DNA from: Planctomycetaceae bacterium
GTDB taxonomy: Bacteria; Planctomycetota; Planctomycetia; Planctomycetales; Planctomycetaceae
Direction: 5' to 3'
DNA: 64,000 nucleotides
NCBI GenBank assembly: GCA_041398785.1
Contig: JAWKUA010000014.1
Location: forward strand, 62,001-126,000
In this document: piece by piece, positions 42,680 to 53,563 of the stretch
How positions within the stretch are numbered: the first letter of the stretch is position 1
Layout of the letters: the number at the start of each line of letters is the position of its first letter
Notes under the pieces: model-generated
Told to the model about the DNA's origin: nothing
Database searches by the model: none
The model's input: only the letters and a program-made list of their open reading frames with translations
Translations under genes and position numbers: made by a program

Positions 42680-44647
42680 ATGAAGAAATATTCGGTGCAA
42701 CTACTTCCCGCGATGGTGATCGCAGCATTGCTGGCGGGCTGCGACGCGGCGCCAACAGCCGACAACAAAGCGTCCGATACAGCGAAGTCCTCCGGCGCGA
42801 TCGAGCCCGCAGACGGCGCCGCGCCCGGGCAGGCACAGTCGACCGCAGCTGGTGCGGATGCCGACCAGAAGGATCAACAGTCCACAACGGCACCGGCAGA
42901 TGTTACGCCAGCGGAAACGGCAAAGGCTGACAGCGTGACGACCGGCGACTGGCCGATGTGGGGAGGTGCTCCGGGGCGCAACATGGTCAACGACACGACC
43001 GGCGTAAATCTGAATTTCGTCGGCGATGATTTCTCGATGAAGATGCTCACACTGCTTTCGGAAGCCGCTGAAGTCAGTTTTGAAGACGCCGTTCAGAAAC
43101 TGGAGTCCAGTGCGCTGGCCACGGAGAAGGGCGGCAAGTATCTGGCGGCTGCTGGTCTGATCAACTTTACTGTGGACGTTTCTAAAGTCGAAAAGGACGG
43201 CAAGCAGGTCACGGAGAAAGACTACAGCAGCCTGTCCATCACCGACAAGGGTCGCGACGCACTGCGGCGAGTTCTGTGGACAGCCACACTGGGATCGCAG
43301 ACTTATGGCAATCCCGTTGTTGCCGAAGGCCATGTCCTGGTCGGCACCAACAATGGCGGGGAGTACCGGGAAAAGCACCAGGGCGATCGCGGCGTCATTC
43401 TGTGCTTCGACGAGAAGGACGGTCGGTTTCTGTGGCAGTTGACTCGCGAAAAACTGGAAGCCGGACGTGTCAATGACTGGCCCGAACAGGGGATCTGCTC
43501 CACTCCGTGTGTTGAAAATGGCCGCGTCTATGTTGTTTCCAATCGCTGCGAAGTTCTGTGCCTGGATCTGCAGGGATTCCATGACGGGGAAAACGACGGA
43601 GCCGTCACCGACGAAGCCGACTCCGAAGAACTGGACGCTGACGTCATCTGGTCACTGGACATGATGGACAAGCTTGGCGTGTTTCCTCATAACCTCGCCA
43701 CAAGTTCACCCGTGATTCACGGCGACCTGTTGCTGCTGGTCACGTCCAACGGCGTCGACGAAGCACACCTGGAAGTGCCTTCGCCCCGCGCTCCGTGTTT
43801 TCTGGCACTGAACAAGAACACCGGGGAAGTCGTGTGGGAAGACAGCACGCCGGGAATCGATTCCCGGGCACCGGAACCGTTCAACAACATTCTGCACGGA
43901 CAATGGAGTTCTCCGGCGGTTGGCGACGTCAACGGCACATCGCTGGTGTTCATGCCGGGCGGCGACGGTGTCCTGTATGCGTTCAATATCGAATCCGGCG
44001 AAATGGTCTGGTGGTTCGATTTGAACCCCAAGACGTCCGGCTGGGAACTCGGTGGCCGCGGAACGCGGAACGCGATCATTTCCACTCCCGTGTTTTTCGA
44101 CAACAGCGTTGTGCTGGCTGTCGGACAGGATCCGGAACATGGCGAAGGTGTCGGGCACATCTACCGAATCGATGCCACGAAGCAGGGTGACGTCAGCCCC
44201 ATGATTGCCGACGGCGACGGCGGCTGGAAGGAAAACCCCGACAGCGCACAGATCTGGCACCTGGGCGGCATTGACGAAGATGGCAGCGTCACCGGTGAAC
44301 AAAACGGGTTGATCTTTCGCCGCACAATTTCCACCGCCGGGATCAGTGACGGTCTCGTCTACGCGCCGGATCTCAGCGGCTTCCTGCATTGCATCGACTT
44401 CGCCACCGGCGAACAGAAATGGGTCTATGACGCATTCGCCGCTGTGTGGGGGTCGCCGATGGTGATTGACGGCCGGGTTCTGATGGGCGACGAAGACGGT
44501 GACATGGTGATTCTGAAAGCCGGATCGGAACTGCAGCAGATCGAAACGAAGAAGTTCAATTCGTCGATCTACAGCACGCCGACCATTGCCAATGGCAGGA
44601 TGTTTGTATCCGACCGATCACGTCTGTATTGCATCGATGTCAAGTAG
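42680..44647 (+). CDS. PQQ-type beta-propeller lipoprotein
   Basis: A 655-residue protein beginning MKKYSVQLLPAMVIAALLAG then C, a clear lipoprotein signal with lipobox LAGC. A long Ala/Thr/Gln-rich linker (residues about 25-85) precedes DWPMWGGAPGRNMVNDTTGV, and the propeller blades contain FDEKDGRFLWQLTREKLEAG, ALNKNTGEVVWEDSTPG and CIDFATGEQKWVYDAF. A probable paralogue of the gene 85 bases upstream, it lacks the C-terminal lectin-like part but is lipid-anchored. ATG 42680 is chosen because it creates the signal peptide. Confidence 0.85.
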   Translation: MKKYSVQLLPAMVIAALLAGCDAAPTADNKASDTAKSSGAIEPADGAAPGQAQSTAAGADADQKDQQSTTAPADVTPAETAKADSVTTGDWPMWGGAPGRNMVNDTTGVNLNFVGDDFSMKMLTLLSEAAEVSFEDAVQKLESSALATEKGGKYLAAAGLINFTVDVSKVEKDGKQVTEKDYSSLSITDKGRDALRRVLWTATLGSQTYGNPVVAEGHVLVGTNNGGEYREKHQGDRGVILCFDEKDGRFLWQLTREKLEAGRVNDWPEQGICSTPCVENGRVYVVSNRCEVLCLDLQGFHDGENDGAVTDEADSEELDADVIWSLDMMDKLGVFPHNLATSSPVIHGDLLLLVTSNGVDEAHLEVPSPRAPCFLALNKNTGEVVWEDSTPGIDSRAPEPFNNILHGQWSSPAVGDVNGTSLVFMPGGDGVLYAFNIESGEMVWWFDLNPKTSGWELGGRGTRNAIISTPVFFDNSVVLAVGQDPEHGEGVGHIYRIDATKQGDVSPMIADGDGGWKENPDSAQIWHLGGIDEDGSVTGEQNGLIFRRTISTAGISDGLVYAPDLSGFLHCIDFATGEQKWVYDAFAAVWGSPMVIDGRVLMGDEDGDMVILKAGSELQQIETKKFNSSIYSTPTIANGRMFVSDRSRLYCIDVK

Positions 44648-44651
44648 TCGG

Positions 44652-44675
44652 CGGCAGCGTGCGATCACGCTGCCG
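44652..44675. terminator. hairpin between convergent genes
   Basis: CGGCAGCGTG (44652-44661) and CACGCTGCCG (44666-44675) form a perfect 10-bp stem with a four-base loop just after the lipoprotein stop. It lacks a T-run, so it may stop transcription weakly or only stabilise mRNA ends. Confidence 0.45.
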
Positions 44676-44745
44676 GCGTTCGCAAACGCTGCCGCAGTCC
44701 GGGGTTTCCCGTGCGCCTGTCATCGTGTGATTTGCTGTCTGCGAT

Positions 44746-45858
44746 TCAGACCAAGGCGACTTTCAGGCAGTTGACGGGCGGAAGTGAATCGAAGATGCAG
44801 GACCATTCTTCGCCGCCGTCCCGGCCGAGCCAGACCTGACCGGTTGTCGTGCCGAAATACACGGCTGGTGATTTCAACTCGTCGACTGTCATGGCGTCCC
44901 GCAGCACGGTGAAGTAGCCGTCCTTCTTCGGCATGCCCTTGTTCAGTCTCTGCCACGAATCACCGCCGTTCTGACTTCGCCAGACAGCGGGAGAACCGCC
45001 GGGACACGTGCGCGTCATTGGTTCGTGCGGCATCACGTAGACGACGTCCGGATCGTGGGGATGTACGGCGATTGGAAAACCAAAGTCGCTGGGCAGGCCT
45101 TTTGCGATTGATCGCCAGGTCTTACCGTGGTCATCGCTTCTCAACACGCCGATGTCGGGACGAGGACCGCCGGGACCGTGCCAGTCAGCCCAGCCGCCGT
45201 GGTTCTGCATATACAAGCGTCCGGGAGCCGCGGGGTGAGCGGCGATCTTGTGAACGCACTGGCCGAATTCCGGATACGGGTCCGGAACGAATCCGGCACC
45301 GACACCGTCGTTTGCCGCCTCGAAGCTCTTGCCGCCGTCTTCACTCATGTAGTGCCCGCCGGTGGAAATTCCCAGATGCATCCGGTTCCCGTCGCGGACG
45401 ATGGTGTGCAGGCACAACCCGCCATTGCCCGGGTGCCATTGCCGCGAGTGCTGGTGATTGCTGATTCCACTTACCATTTCCCACGAATTGCCGCCATCGG
45501 AACTGTGAAACAGAGCAGCAGGCTCAACGCCGCACCACAGCTCCTTTTTGCCATTACCCGGTTCCAGAGACCAGATGTTGGCCAGGGCGCGACCGTCACC
45601 TTCCGGAAACGCGGGCGCCGATTTTGTTTCCTTAAACTTTTTTCCCAGGTCAGTTGATACCAGCAGCTTCATGCCGAAGAACGCGTTGCAGCTTGACGCA
45701 AACACGCGCGGCGCGGAACGGTTGTCGATCAATGTGGAATAGACTGACACTCCGGGACCGAATGGCCCCCGAAGGCTGAACCGACGCCGGTTCCTCGCGG
45801 ACTCCGCGACGAACACACCCTTCTTCGTTCCAATTGCGACAATGACACGGTCCGCCAT
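44746..45858 (-). CDS. Asp-box (BNR) propeller protein, sialidase-like fold
   Basis: A 370-residue protein with several Asp-box motifs: LVSTDLGKKFKETKS, HSSDGGNSWEM, MSEDGGKSFEA, RSDDHGKTWRSI, RSQNGGDSWQRL. This indicates a beta-propeller of the BNR type; catalytic sialidase residues were not recognised, so no enzyme activity is claimed. It has no signal peptide (MADRVIVAIGTKKGVFVAES). The gene begins two bases after the MoaD/ThiS-like gene's stop, and its AGGAGG ribosome site lies inside that gene's final Gly-Gly codons, so the two are translationally linked. Confidence 0.85.
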   Translation of the reverse strand: MADRVIVAIGTKKGVFVAESARNRRRFSLRGPFGPGVSVYSTLIDNRSAPRVFASSCNAFFGMKLLVSTDLGKKFKETKSAPAFPEGDGRALANIWSLEPGNGKKELWCGVEPAALFHSSDGGNSWEMVSGISNHQHSRQWHPGNGGLCLHTIVRDGNRMHLGISTGGHYMSEDGGKSFEAANDGVGAGFVPDPYPEFGQCVHKIAAHPAAPGRLYMQNHGGWADWHGPGGPRPDIGVLRSDDHGKTWRSIAKGLPSDFGFPIAVHPHDPDVVYVMPHEPMTRTCPGGSPAVWRSQNGGDSWQRLNKGMPKKDGYFTVLRDAMTVDELKSPAVYFGTTTGQVWLGRDGGEEWSCIFDSLPPVNCLKVALV

Positions 45859-45860
45859 TT

Positions 45861-46136
45861 TCAGCCTCCTGAAACTGCCTGAAAGACCGAGACGACATCG
45901 CCCGGCTCCAACCGGGTTTCGAGGCCATCGCGGTCGTGAAGAAAACTGTCATTCACGAACAGGTTGACGTGCCGCCGCACGGAGCCGGTTTCATCGCAGA
46001 TGCACCCGTACAAATCCGGATGCTGCCGTTTGACGGCGACCAGCACCTGTCGCACGGTCTCTCCCGCCAGCGACAGCTCCGCTTCGCCGTCGGCGTAACG
46101 CTGCAGGACACGAGGAATCCGGAAGGCAGTCACCAT
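45861..46136 (-). CDS. MoaD/ThiS-family ubiquitin-like protein
   Basis: A 91-residue beta-grasp protein. It has RIPRVLQRYADGEAELSLAG, VRQVLVAVKRQHPDLYG, and the MoaD/ThiS-like C-terminal part RLEPGDVVSVFQAVSGG, ending in the Gly-Gly that is adenylated and thiocarboxylated in sulfur carriers. No molybdopterin or thiamine gene is adjacent. Its terminal GGA-GGC codons form the AGGAGG ribosome site for the propeller gene downstream. A role as sulfur donor or protein modifier is inferred from the fold only. Confidence 0.85.
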   Translation of the reverse strand: MVTAFRIPRVLQRYADGEAELSLAGETVRQVLVAVKRQHPDLYGCICDETGSVRRHVNLFVNDSFLHDRDGLETRLEPGDVVSVFQAVSGG

Positions 46137-46266
46137 CGAGGCATTCTATCAATCGTCGGACTTTGGCACAGCGAGCCACGGAACAAATCCGTGCCCGGCA
46201 GAACGCGACATTCGGAAAGCGACCCTGACCAACGAATACGTGCGCGACGCCAAACCAAAAAGAAAA

Positions 46267-46294
46267 CGCCCTGAAGCCGGGTGGCTTCAGGGCG
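46267..46294 (-). terminator. rho-independent terminator of the YTV gene
   Basis: A perfect 12-bp stem, CGCCCTGAAGCC (46267-46278) and GGCTTCAGGGCG (46283-46294), with loop GGGT. Read on the minus strand it is followed by TTTTCTTTTTGG. It lies about 40 bases after the YTV gene stop. Confidence 0.88.
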
Positions 46295-46335
46295 TCGTGA
46301 ACTTGTGGCGGGCTGAATCTCGGGCGGGAGTCGAA

Positions 46336-47634
46336 TCACGGGCTGGAAATCGGGTCGCTTTCCGGGAATGGCGGTCGGCTGACGTCGTAGGTTTCCGCTG
46401 AGACGGAAGTGCCGCAGTCGCCGGTGGCACACGGGGCACACAGGGACTCGCCGCACACGGTCTGCGGCACAAGTCGACAGCGAGTATACGGAACCTGCCG
46501 CGACACCTGCCGCGCCACCATCCTGGTACAGGTGGATTCCACCTGCCGCGGCACGACCTTGCAGACTCGCTGAGTCGTCGTGTAGGGAACCTGCTTCTGC
46601 ACGCAATAGGGAACTCGCCGCGTCTGCTGTTCATTCACCATCCGGCAGACGGTGTACGGAATCTGACGAGTCTTCTGCTCAGTCACATACTGACAAACCT
46701 GATACGGAATCCGCTGTGTTCGAACTTCGGTTTCCATGCGGCAGGTGCGGTACGGAATTCTCTGAACGCATTCCTTCGGGACCATGCGAGTGACCTGAAC
46801 GGGCACTTTCGAAACCACGACTTCCGGAACGCAGCGGGTGACGGTCACCGGACAGCTCTGCCGGACAACCTGCGGCACCATCACGGTATAGGGAACGTCC
46901 TGTTGGACCACCTGCGGGCACCACACTCGGCGGGTGATCGTTCTGGGAGGCGCCTGGGCCATGCAGATCGACGGGCCGCACGGACCGCAGACAATTCGCG
47001 GACATACCGGGCCGGGAATGCAGTGCTGTCTGGTAACCCACTGTCCCGTCAGACGCTGGACGCAGCGAGTTCGCGTTTCGGGACGCATCACGGTGTAGCA
47101 CCGTTCCTGGTTGATCGTTTCCGTCACCTGGCGATTCACGACCGTCCGCCGTTCCTGCTCGATCGTTTCACACACCGGTTGCATAACGGTGTACTTCACT
47201 TCGCGAACGTTGTCTTCCCAGACCGGCCGCTGCACGGTGTAGTTGCATTCGTTGTACCGAGTTTCCCAGGTCGGCCGCTGCACACAGTAGCTTTCTTCAC
47301 GGACCAGCGTTTCCGTCACCGGTCGGCAGACCGTGTAGGATTCCTCGCGAAACGCTGTTTCCGTCACGGTTCGATAGCAGGTCTGCTGAACGTCCTCGTA
47401 CACGTTTTCGTAGACCGTTCGTGACGTTGTGTACTGTTCAGGCTCGTACACGGTTTCACAGACCGTTCGATAGCAGGTTTCCGTTTCGACCTTACAGGTT
47501 GTGTAACAGGAAGACGGAGCACAGGCGGCAACCGGGCAGCACGAGTACGATGGCACGCCGCACAGCCCGGCATTCAGTGAAGGAGCCGTCAGACAGCACA
47601 CGGTGGCCACAGTCAGGGTTCGTAACAGCGACAT
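46336..47634 (-). CDS. secreted YTV-repeat protein
   Basis: A 432-residue protein with signal peptide MSLLRTLTVATVCCLTAPSL, processed before a Cys-rich start. Most of the protein is short tandem units with a Y-T-V-like core, e.g. EESYTVCRPVTETLVREESY, REVKYTVMQPVCETIEQERR, QDVPYTVMVPQVVRQSCPVT, TRQIPYTVCRMVNEQQTRRV, about 20 units of 12-17 residues. YTV repeats are known mainly from planctomycetes, where they occur in exported proteins of unknown function. Cysteines recur in many units, so cross-linking in the envelope is possible. ATG 47634 is chosen because it gives the signal peptide; an upstream in-frame start at 48039 is not needed. Confidence 0.88.
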   Translation of the reverse strand: MSLLRTLTVATVCCLTAPSLNAGLCGVPSYSCCPVAACAPSSCYTTCKVETETCYRTVCETVYEPEQYTTSRTVYENVYEDVQQTCYRTVTETAFREESYTVCRPVTETLVREESYCVQRPTWETRYNECNYTVQRPVWEDNVREVKYTVMQPVCETIEQERRTVVNRQVTETINQERCYTVMRPETRTRCVQRLTGQWVTRQHCIPGPVCPRIVCGPCGPSICMAQAPPRTITRRVWCPQVVQQDVPYTVMVPQVVRQSCPVTVTRCVPEVVVSKVPVQVTRMVPKECVQRIPYRTCRMETEVRTQRIPYQVCQYVTEQKTRQIPYTVCRMVNEQQTRRVPYCVQKQVPYTTTQRVCKVVPRQVESTCTRMVARQVSRQVPYTRCRLVPQTVCGESLCAPCATGDCGTSVSAETYDVSRPPFPESDPISSP

Positions 47635-48343
47635 CTGAGTTCTCCGCAGATTCTGATGATCCCGCGAGTCCGTTCGCAGATGTTTGAGTTCGACCGGGAA
47701 TTCTTCGACGCGGACCTGTCCGCGTACACCTGCAAAAGTGCTGCTGCAAGAGCGTACCCACAGAGCACCGGAGCTCACAGCAGACGCTGGGCCTGCGGAC
47801 AAAATCTCGCACCACGGCCGGACTCGACTTCCGGTCGCGTAAAAAGAGTAAACCACGGAGACTGGCCACTTGTGGAAAACAGCAGCGACGAAGCGGTTTT
47901 CCGTGTTACGAAAACTCAACCTGCCTGAATTGCCGGACACCGCGCGAAGCTGCCTGCCAATGCAAATGTGACAACGCCTCTTGAAAAAACGTCGCCGTTT
48001 GTGGATCAACACCAATCCCGGAGTCCGGTGCGGGGGCAAACCAATCGTTGCTGCCTGCGATCGGATTTCGATGCGGCTTCCGGCGCCGTGATGCCGGAGA
48101 ATTCCAGCCTTTCTTCAGTCGAACGAGCACGATCGGTGTCCGAACGGGTGCCGTGATCGAAGCGTCGAAGGTCGTTTGATCGGTGTTTATGGCTGTTTGG
48201 TATCCGGATTGCTACAATCGTGAGGCAGTGCCGTCACGGAGGTGTTTTCGCTGAGCGGACAGAATCAGAGCTGGCGTGTTTTCCCGGAGTTTGACGGCTT
48301 TGACTGGATGTGACCAAAACAAACTCAGACAGCGGTTTCCGTC
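47635..48343. other. divergent promoter region with no gene
   Basis: About 710 bases between the YTV gene (minus) and the SHOCT-like gene (plus). No recognisable protein is seen. TACAAT (48213-48218), a plausible -10, lies about 125 bases before the SHOCT-like ATG but lacks a clear -35. Confidence 0.4.
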
Positions 48344-48856
48344 ATGAACCTGTCGTGTCCTGCCGAAGGAGTTCGTCGGCTGGTGACATGGGCCGATTCT
48401 CCCCTGATTCCATTACCGTTGCCGGTTGATTCGTGGTGGGGATTCGGGGTCGTTCTTGTTCTGCTGGTGCTGTTCGTTTGGGTAGTTGTTCGCTTAGTTT
48501 CGCGGGAGACGGATGATATCGATCCTGCGGAAGCCGATCGGCAGATGTTGACCGCCATCAATGAATTGCATCGCCGGGGTGACCTGAGTCCGGAGGAATT
48601 CCGATCCATCAAAGGTCAGCTTGTCGAGCGGCTTGCGGACCGCCCCGTTTCTGATTCTGCCGATTCCACCGTGGAACATGCGCGAGGGACTGGCGAGCAA
48701 ACTTCAGATCACCTGCAGACCGAAATAACGAAAGACAAACACAGCGCGGCAGCGACCGGACAGCCATCAGCGTCCGGCGATGTTCGACAGCCGGAGCCGG
48801 ACGGCTCCGGGCAGCACACACCGTCGATTCCGCCCGAAAAGTCTCCGGATAACTGA
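48344..48856 (+). CDS. small membrane protein with SHOCT-like domain
   Basis: A 170-residue protein. One hydrophobic helix lies at residues about 32-53 (WWGFGVVLVLLVLFVWVVVR). After it, residues about 66-97 read QMLTAINELHRRGDLSPEEF RSIKGQL, the pattern of the short SHOCT domain (helix with L-x-x-L and a G-x-I/L-S/T-x-E-E-F motif). The C-terminal 70 residues are polar and low-complexity. Function is unknown; SHOCT proteins are often membrane-bound. It lies upstream of clpX but with a 186-base gap. Confidence 0.7.
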   Translation: MNLSCPAEGVRRLVTWADSPLIPLPLPVDSWWGFGVVLVLLVLFVWVVVRLVSRETDDIDPAEADRQMLTAINELHRRGDLSPEEFRSIKGQLVERLADRPVSDSADSTVEHARGTGEQTSDHLQTEITKDKHSAAATGQPSASGDVRQPEPDGSGQHTPSIPPEKSPDN

Positions 48857-49042
48857 ACTCCCATCACCAGACGCGACACACCTCAAGTAAAAGAATACAT
48901 GTTTTGTTGGCAGGGATGCCGACAGTCTCGGAGATCCCGTCACCTGCCAGCCGGCAGACCTGAATTTTGATGCCAACTGGATTCTCTCTCCGGAATCAGG
49001 AACCGCATCAGGTTTCGGCTGCTGTTGTCTAAAGGAATTGAG

Positions 49043-50326
<1,284 letters not shown>

Positions 50327-50451
50327 ATCCACCGGCAGTCGGTCGGCGAAGCGGTCAGATTTGCTTCGTCCGAATGAGCGGACGGATGCAAGTCTCGCCG
50401 CGGCCGGTTCAACATGGAAACGGTTTGGCCTGCAAACCTGATGAAAGCTCA

Positions 50452-50486
50452 CGGCACTCAGCGACCGGTCGCTGAGTGCCGTTTTT
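50452..50486 (+). terminator. rho-independent terminator of clpX
   Basis: A perfect 30-base palindrome, CGGCACTCAGCGACC joined to GGTCGCTGAGTGCCG (50452-50481), is followed by GTTTTTC. It lies about 125 bases after the clpX stop. Confidence 0.92.
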
Positions 50487-50582
50487 CATTGATCCGTCAG
50501 CACTGCCGATACATCCTCATCGCCGATGTCGAAGCAGAACCGGCGTTCATCCCGAAGGCAGCGGCAAGCGGCGAACTGACTG

Positions 50583-51902
50583 ATGTCCATGCCCGGCAAC
50601 AATCCGGAAGGCCCGACCTCGCCACAGCGGCGTTTCGCTGTCGACGTCGTAAAGAAACTGCGGGCAGCGGGATTTCAGGCACTGTGGGCCGGCGGGTGCG
50701 TTCGCGACGCGATGCTCGGCCTGCCGCCGAAAGACTACGACGTCGCCACGGACGCCAAACCCGATCAGGTAATTCAGTTGTTCGGTCGACGGCATACGGT
50801 TCCCGTCGGAGCCAGTTTCGGTGTTGTGATGGTGCTGGGACCGACCAAAACCGCGGGCCAGATTGAAGTCGCCACGTTTCGCACCGACGGCGAGTACTTT
50901 GACGGTCGGCGGCCGGCGGAAGTGATATTCTGCTCGCCCGAACAGGATGCGCTGCGACGCGATTTCACAATCAACGGCATGTTTATCGACCCGCTGTCTG
51001 GCGAAGTCATCGACTTTGTCGGCGGTCGCCGAGATCTTGAAGCACGAGTGCTGCGCGCCATCGGTGACGCCCGGAAGCGATTCACGGAAGACAAGCTGCG
51101 AATGCTGCGTGCCGTCCGGTTTGCGGCGACATACGAATTCCGAATCGAACACGACACGCTCGATGCAATTTACCACCTGAGATCCGACCTGACTCAGGTC
51201 AGTGCCGAACGCATCGCTCAGGAACTGCGTCGGATGCTGGGCCACGCGTCCCGTGCAGTTGCCGTCGCGCTGCTGCATGATACGGGACTGCTGCCTGTGA
51301 TTTTCCCGGACGTGTTCACCGACACTCCGGAACGCACGGCGTCGTTCCTGGCCTCACATTCGGTCATCGCGGCGCTGCAGCAGGCGACATTCGAACCCTC
51401 CCTGGCGGCCCTTCTGGATTCTCGGCATCAGGTGCAGGGTTCAAAACTCGCTGATCGTACGCTGGCGGTTCGCCGGGAATGTGGCCGGCTGCGGCTTTCC
51501 AACGACGAAACGCAGTGCGTGTGCTGGCTTGTCGATACGGCTCACGTCTGCAGCCCGGCGGAAGCACAGCCGCTGCATGTCCTGAAACCGATTCTTGCCG
51601 ACACGCGCCGGAACCTTCTGCTGGACCTGCTGCGTGCGCGGCACGCGGCGGGAATCGACAGCACCGACAACGCTGAATTTCTGCGGGCCTACCTGCAAAC
51701 GGTGCCGGAAGATCAACTCAGCCCGGCTCCGTTTGTCACCGGAGCCGATTTGCAGCAACTGCAGGTTTCTGCCGGACCGATCTTTAGTGACCTGCTGACC
51801 ACGCTTCGTCATGAACAGCTTGACGAAGTCATCACCAGCCGTGAATCCGCTCTGCAAAGACTGCGGGAACTGATCGCCCGACGCGAAACGGACGATCGAT
51901 AG
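50583..51902 (+). CDS. CCA tRNA nucleotidyltransferase / poly(A) polymerase family protein
   Basis: A 439-residue class II nucleotidyltransferase. The catalytic head shows LWAGGCVRDAMLGLPPKDYD, whose two Asp bind metal, and the family motif DALRRDFTINGMFIDPLSGE followed by LRMLRAVRFAA. Members either add CCA to tRNA 3' ends or add poly(A); sequence here does not decide between them, though in species with one such gene the CCA role is likelier. The C-terminal domain is present and the length normal. ATG 50583 follows TGACTG. Confidence 0.85.
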   Translation: MSMPGNNPEGPTSPQRRFAVDVVKKLRAAGFQALWAGGCVRDAMLGLPPKDYDVATDAKPDQVIQLFGRRHTVPVGASFGVVMVLGPTKTAGQIEVATFRTDGEYFDGRRPAEVIFCSPEQDALRRDFTINGMFIDPLSGEVIDFVGGRRDLEARVLRAIGDARKRFTEDKLRMLRAVRFAATYEFRIEHDTLDAIYHLRSDLTQVSAERIAQELRRMLGHASRAVAVALLHDTGLLPVIFPDVFTDTPERTASFLASHSVIAALQQATFEPSLAALLDSRHQVQGSKLADRTLAVRRECGRLRLSNDETQCVCWLVDTAHVCSPAEAQPLHVLKPILADTRRNLLLDLLRARHAAGIDSTDNAEFLRAYLQTVPEDQLSPAPFVTGADLQQLQVSAGPIFSDLLTTLRHEQLDEVITSRESALQRLRELIARRETDDR

Positions 51903-51958
51903 AAAGCCGCAGTTTTCCAGCGACGAGCGATCTTCAGTCCGCGACAGCTGCGGCACTA

Positions 51959-53563
51959 TCAGAGCTGCGGATCTGCCGCCAGTCGGTAGCGTTCCAGGGT
52001 CACATGCGGCCACTCATGATGTTCACCACGGACGAAGCCTGCTGACTCGGCAATTTCCCGCATTTCGGGCAGCGAGTTTCGGTTCAGGTCGGTATCGGTG
52101 GCGATGGCGATCCAGAACGTCTTGTCGGGCAGCGGACTGCTCAAGATGAAATCACGGTACAGCGGTCGCATGCCGAGGGAATCATTCCAGACGAACGGCA
52201 GTCCCAGCCTGGGATGTGTCGACTCGATATAGAACCGACCGGCCCGGCAGGCGGCGTTCTCCATCAACAGCGAATCGTCCGGGTGCATCGGCACCATGTG
52301 CGATTCCACCAATCCGCTTTGAACAAAGATGGCTTCACCGGGCCGGGAGTATTCGGAAATGAACCGACCCAGCTCCTTCCATTCAGCATCGGTGGGGTCG
52401 CCCAGTCGTCCAGGTTGCCATGGGGCCACCGGAGCCAGCGCCCACGACGAAATTAGCAGGACAGCGGTGCCGGCGACCGCAGCAGGCCAGCGTCTGCCTC
52501 GGCGCAGAACCAATGCCATCAGGCACGCTCCCGCCGGAACACACGCGACGCGGTAGCGTGGATTGGCAAGACTCGGCAGGTCTCCGGCGGCAAGGACGGC
52601 CAGCATCAGCGCCGGTAACAGCGAACACGCCAACAGCAGCGCCGCATCCCGCTTCATCGGGAAACGCGGTTCACCAGATGAACGTCCCGCCAGACAGGTC
52701 ACGATCCATCCCGCCGGAAGCCCCAGCCACCACATCGGCCCGATGAATCCCCGGAGCGTCTGGTCGTCCGCCATGTAGTTCAGATACTCACCCAGATCGC
52801 GCAGCCGCAGGACCGACGGTATTAGCGGCAGGCAAACCAGCATCAGAGCCAGCATGGCGACCAGCCAGACGGAAAAATGCAGTCCGCGATTGCGTGTCGC
52901 CAGACAGCGGCCGCCAACGCATGCGGCAGCGATCACGACCAGCAGTCCCGATGTGTAGTGGGTCCACAACAATCCAGCGGCCGACACTGTCCAGAACATC
53001 GCGCGTGTCATGGAAGCAGGCAACGTCAGCCACCGCCAGGTCGCTGCCACGACGACTGCCGACATCAGCAGCACAAGTCCGTAGCATCGGGCGATCCGAA
53101 CTTCGTCGAGTGCCTCCGGATGCCATGCCACCAGCACTGCGGCAATTCCGCCCAGCAGAGGATCGCGAAGTCGAACACCGAATGAAAACACCACCAGCAC
53201 TGTGGCAATGTGGCACAGTGCTCCGGGCAGTCGCAGCGCCGATTCGCTCTTTCCAACGACCTTCAGTGACAGTTGCTGCAGCCAGCTCGAAAGCGGCGGT
53301 ACGGCGGAATAATCCAGACTTCGCGTCAGCAGACTGCCCGGCAGGTCAGAATCGATGACCCAATAGGAAACATGCTCATCAAGTGCCAGGGGCGCTCCGC
53401 GAAACATCGGCAGCATCAACAGCACACTGCTCAGGCAGGCAAACACCAGCAGGCACCGCCCGGCGATCGTCGCGGCGTCCGCGGACTTCAATCCGCCTGC
53501 GGAATCAGACGCGGCCGACGCCCGACTCGACGCGGACGGTTCTGCTTGTGAGTTATCCGGCAC
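51959..53563 (-). CDS. GT39-like multi-pass membrane protein
   Basis: A 534-residue protein. After a polar N-terminus of about 30 residues come roughly ten membrane segments. The first periplasmic loop has ALDEHVSYWVIDSDLPG with the acidic D-E pair expected in GT-C enzymes of the PMT/ArnT type, followed by SLDYSAVPPLSSWLQQLSLK and ESALRLPGALCHIATVLVV. A soluble C-terminal part follows. It probably transfers a sugar from a lipid carrier, but donor and acceptor are unknown. It is divergent from polA. Confidence 0.75.
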   Translation of the reverse strand: MPDNSQAEPSASSRASAASDSAGGLKSADAATIAGRCLLVFACLSSVLLMLPMFRGAPLALDEHVSYWVIDSDLPGSLLTRSLDYSAVPPLSSWLQQLSLKVVGKSESALRLPGALCHIATVLVVFSFGVRLRDPLLGGIAAVLVAWHPEALDEVRIARCYGLVLLMSAVVVAATWRWLTLPASMTRAMFWTVSAAGLLWTHYTSGLLVVIAAACVGGRCLATRNRGLHFSVWLVAMLALMLVCLPLIPSVLRLRDLGEYLNYMADDQTLRGFIGPMWWLGLPAGWIVTCLAGRSSGEPRFPMKRDAALLLACSLLPALMLAVLAAGDLPSLANPRYRVACVPAGACLMALVLRRGRRWPAAVAGTAVLLISSWALAPVAPWQPGRLGDPTDAEWKELGRFISEYSRPGEAIFVQSGLVESHMVPMHPDDSLLMENAACRAGRFYIESTHPRLGLPFVWNDSLGMRPLYRDFILSSPLPDKTFWIAIATDTDLNRNSLPEMREIAESAGFVRGEHHEWPHVTLERYRLAADPQL

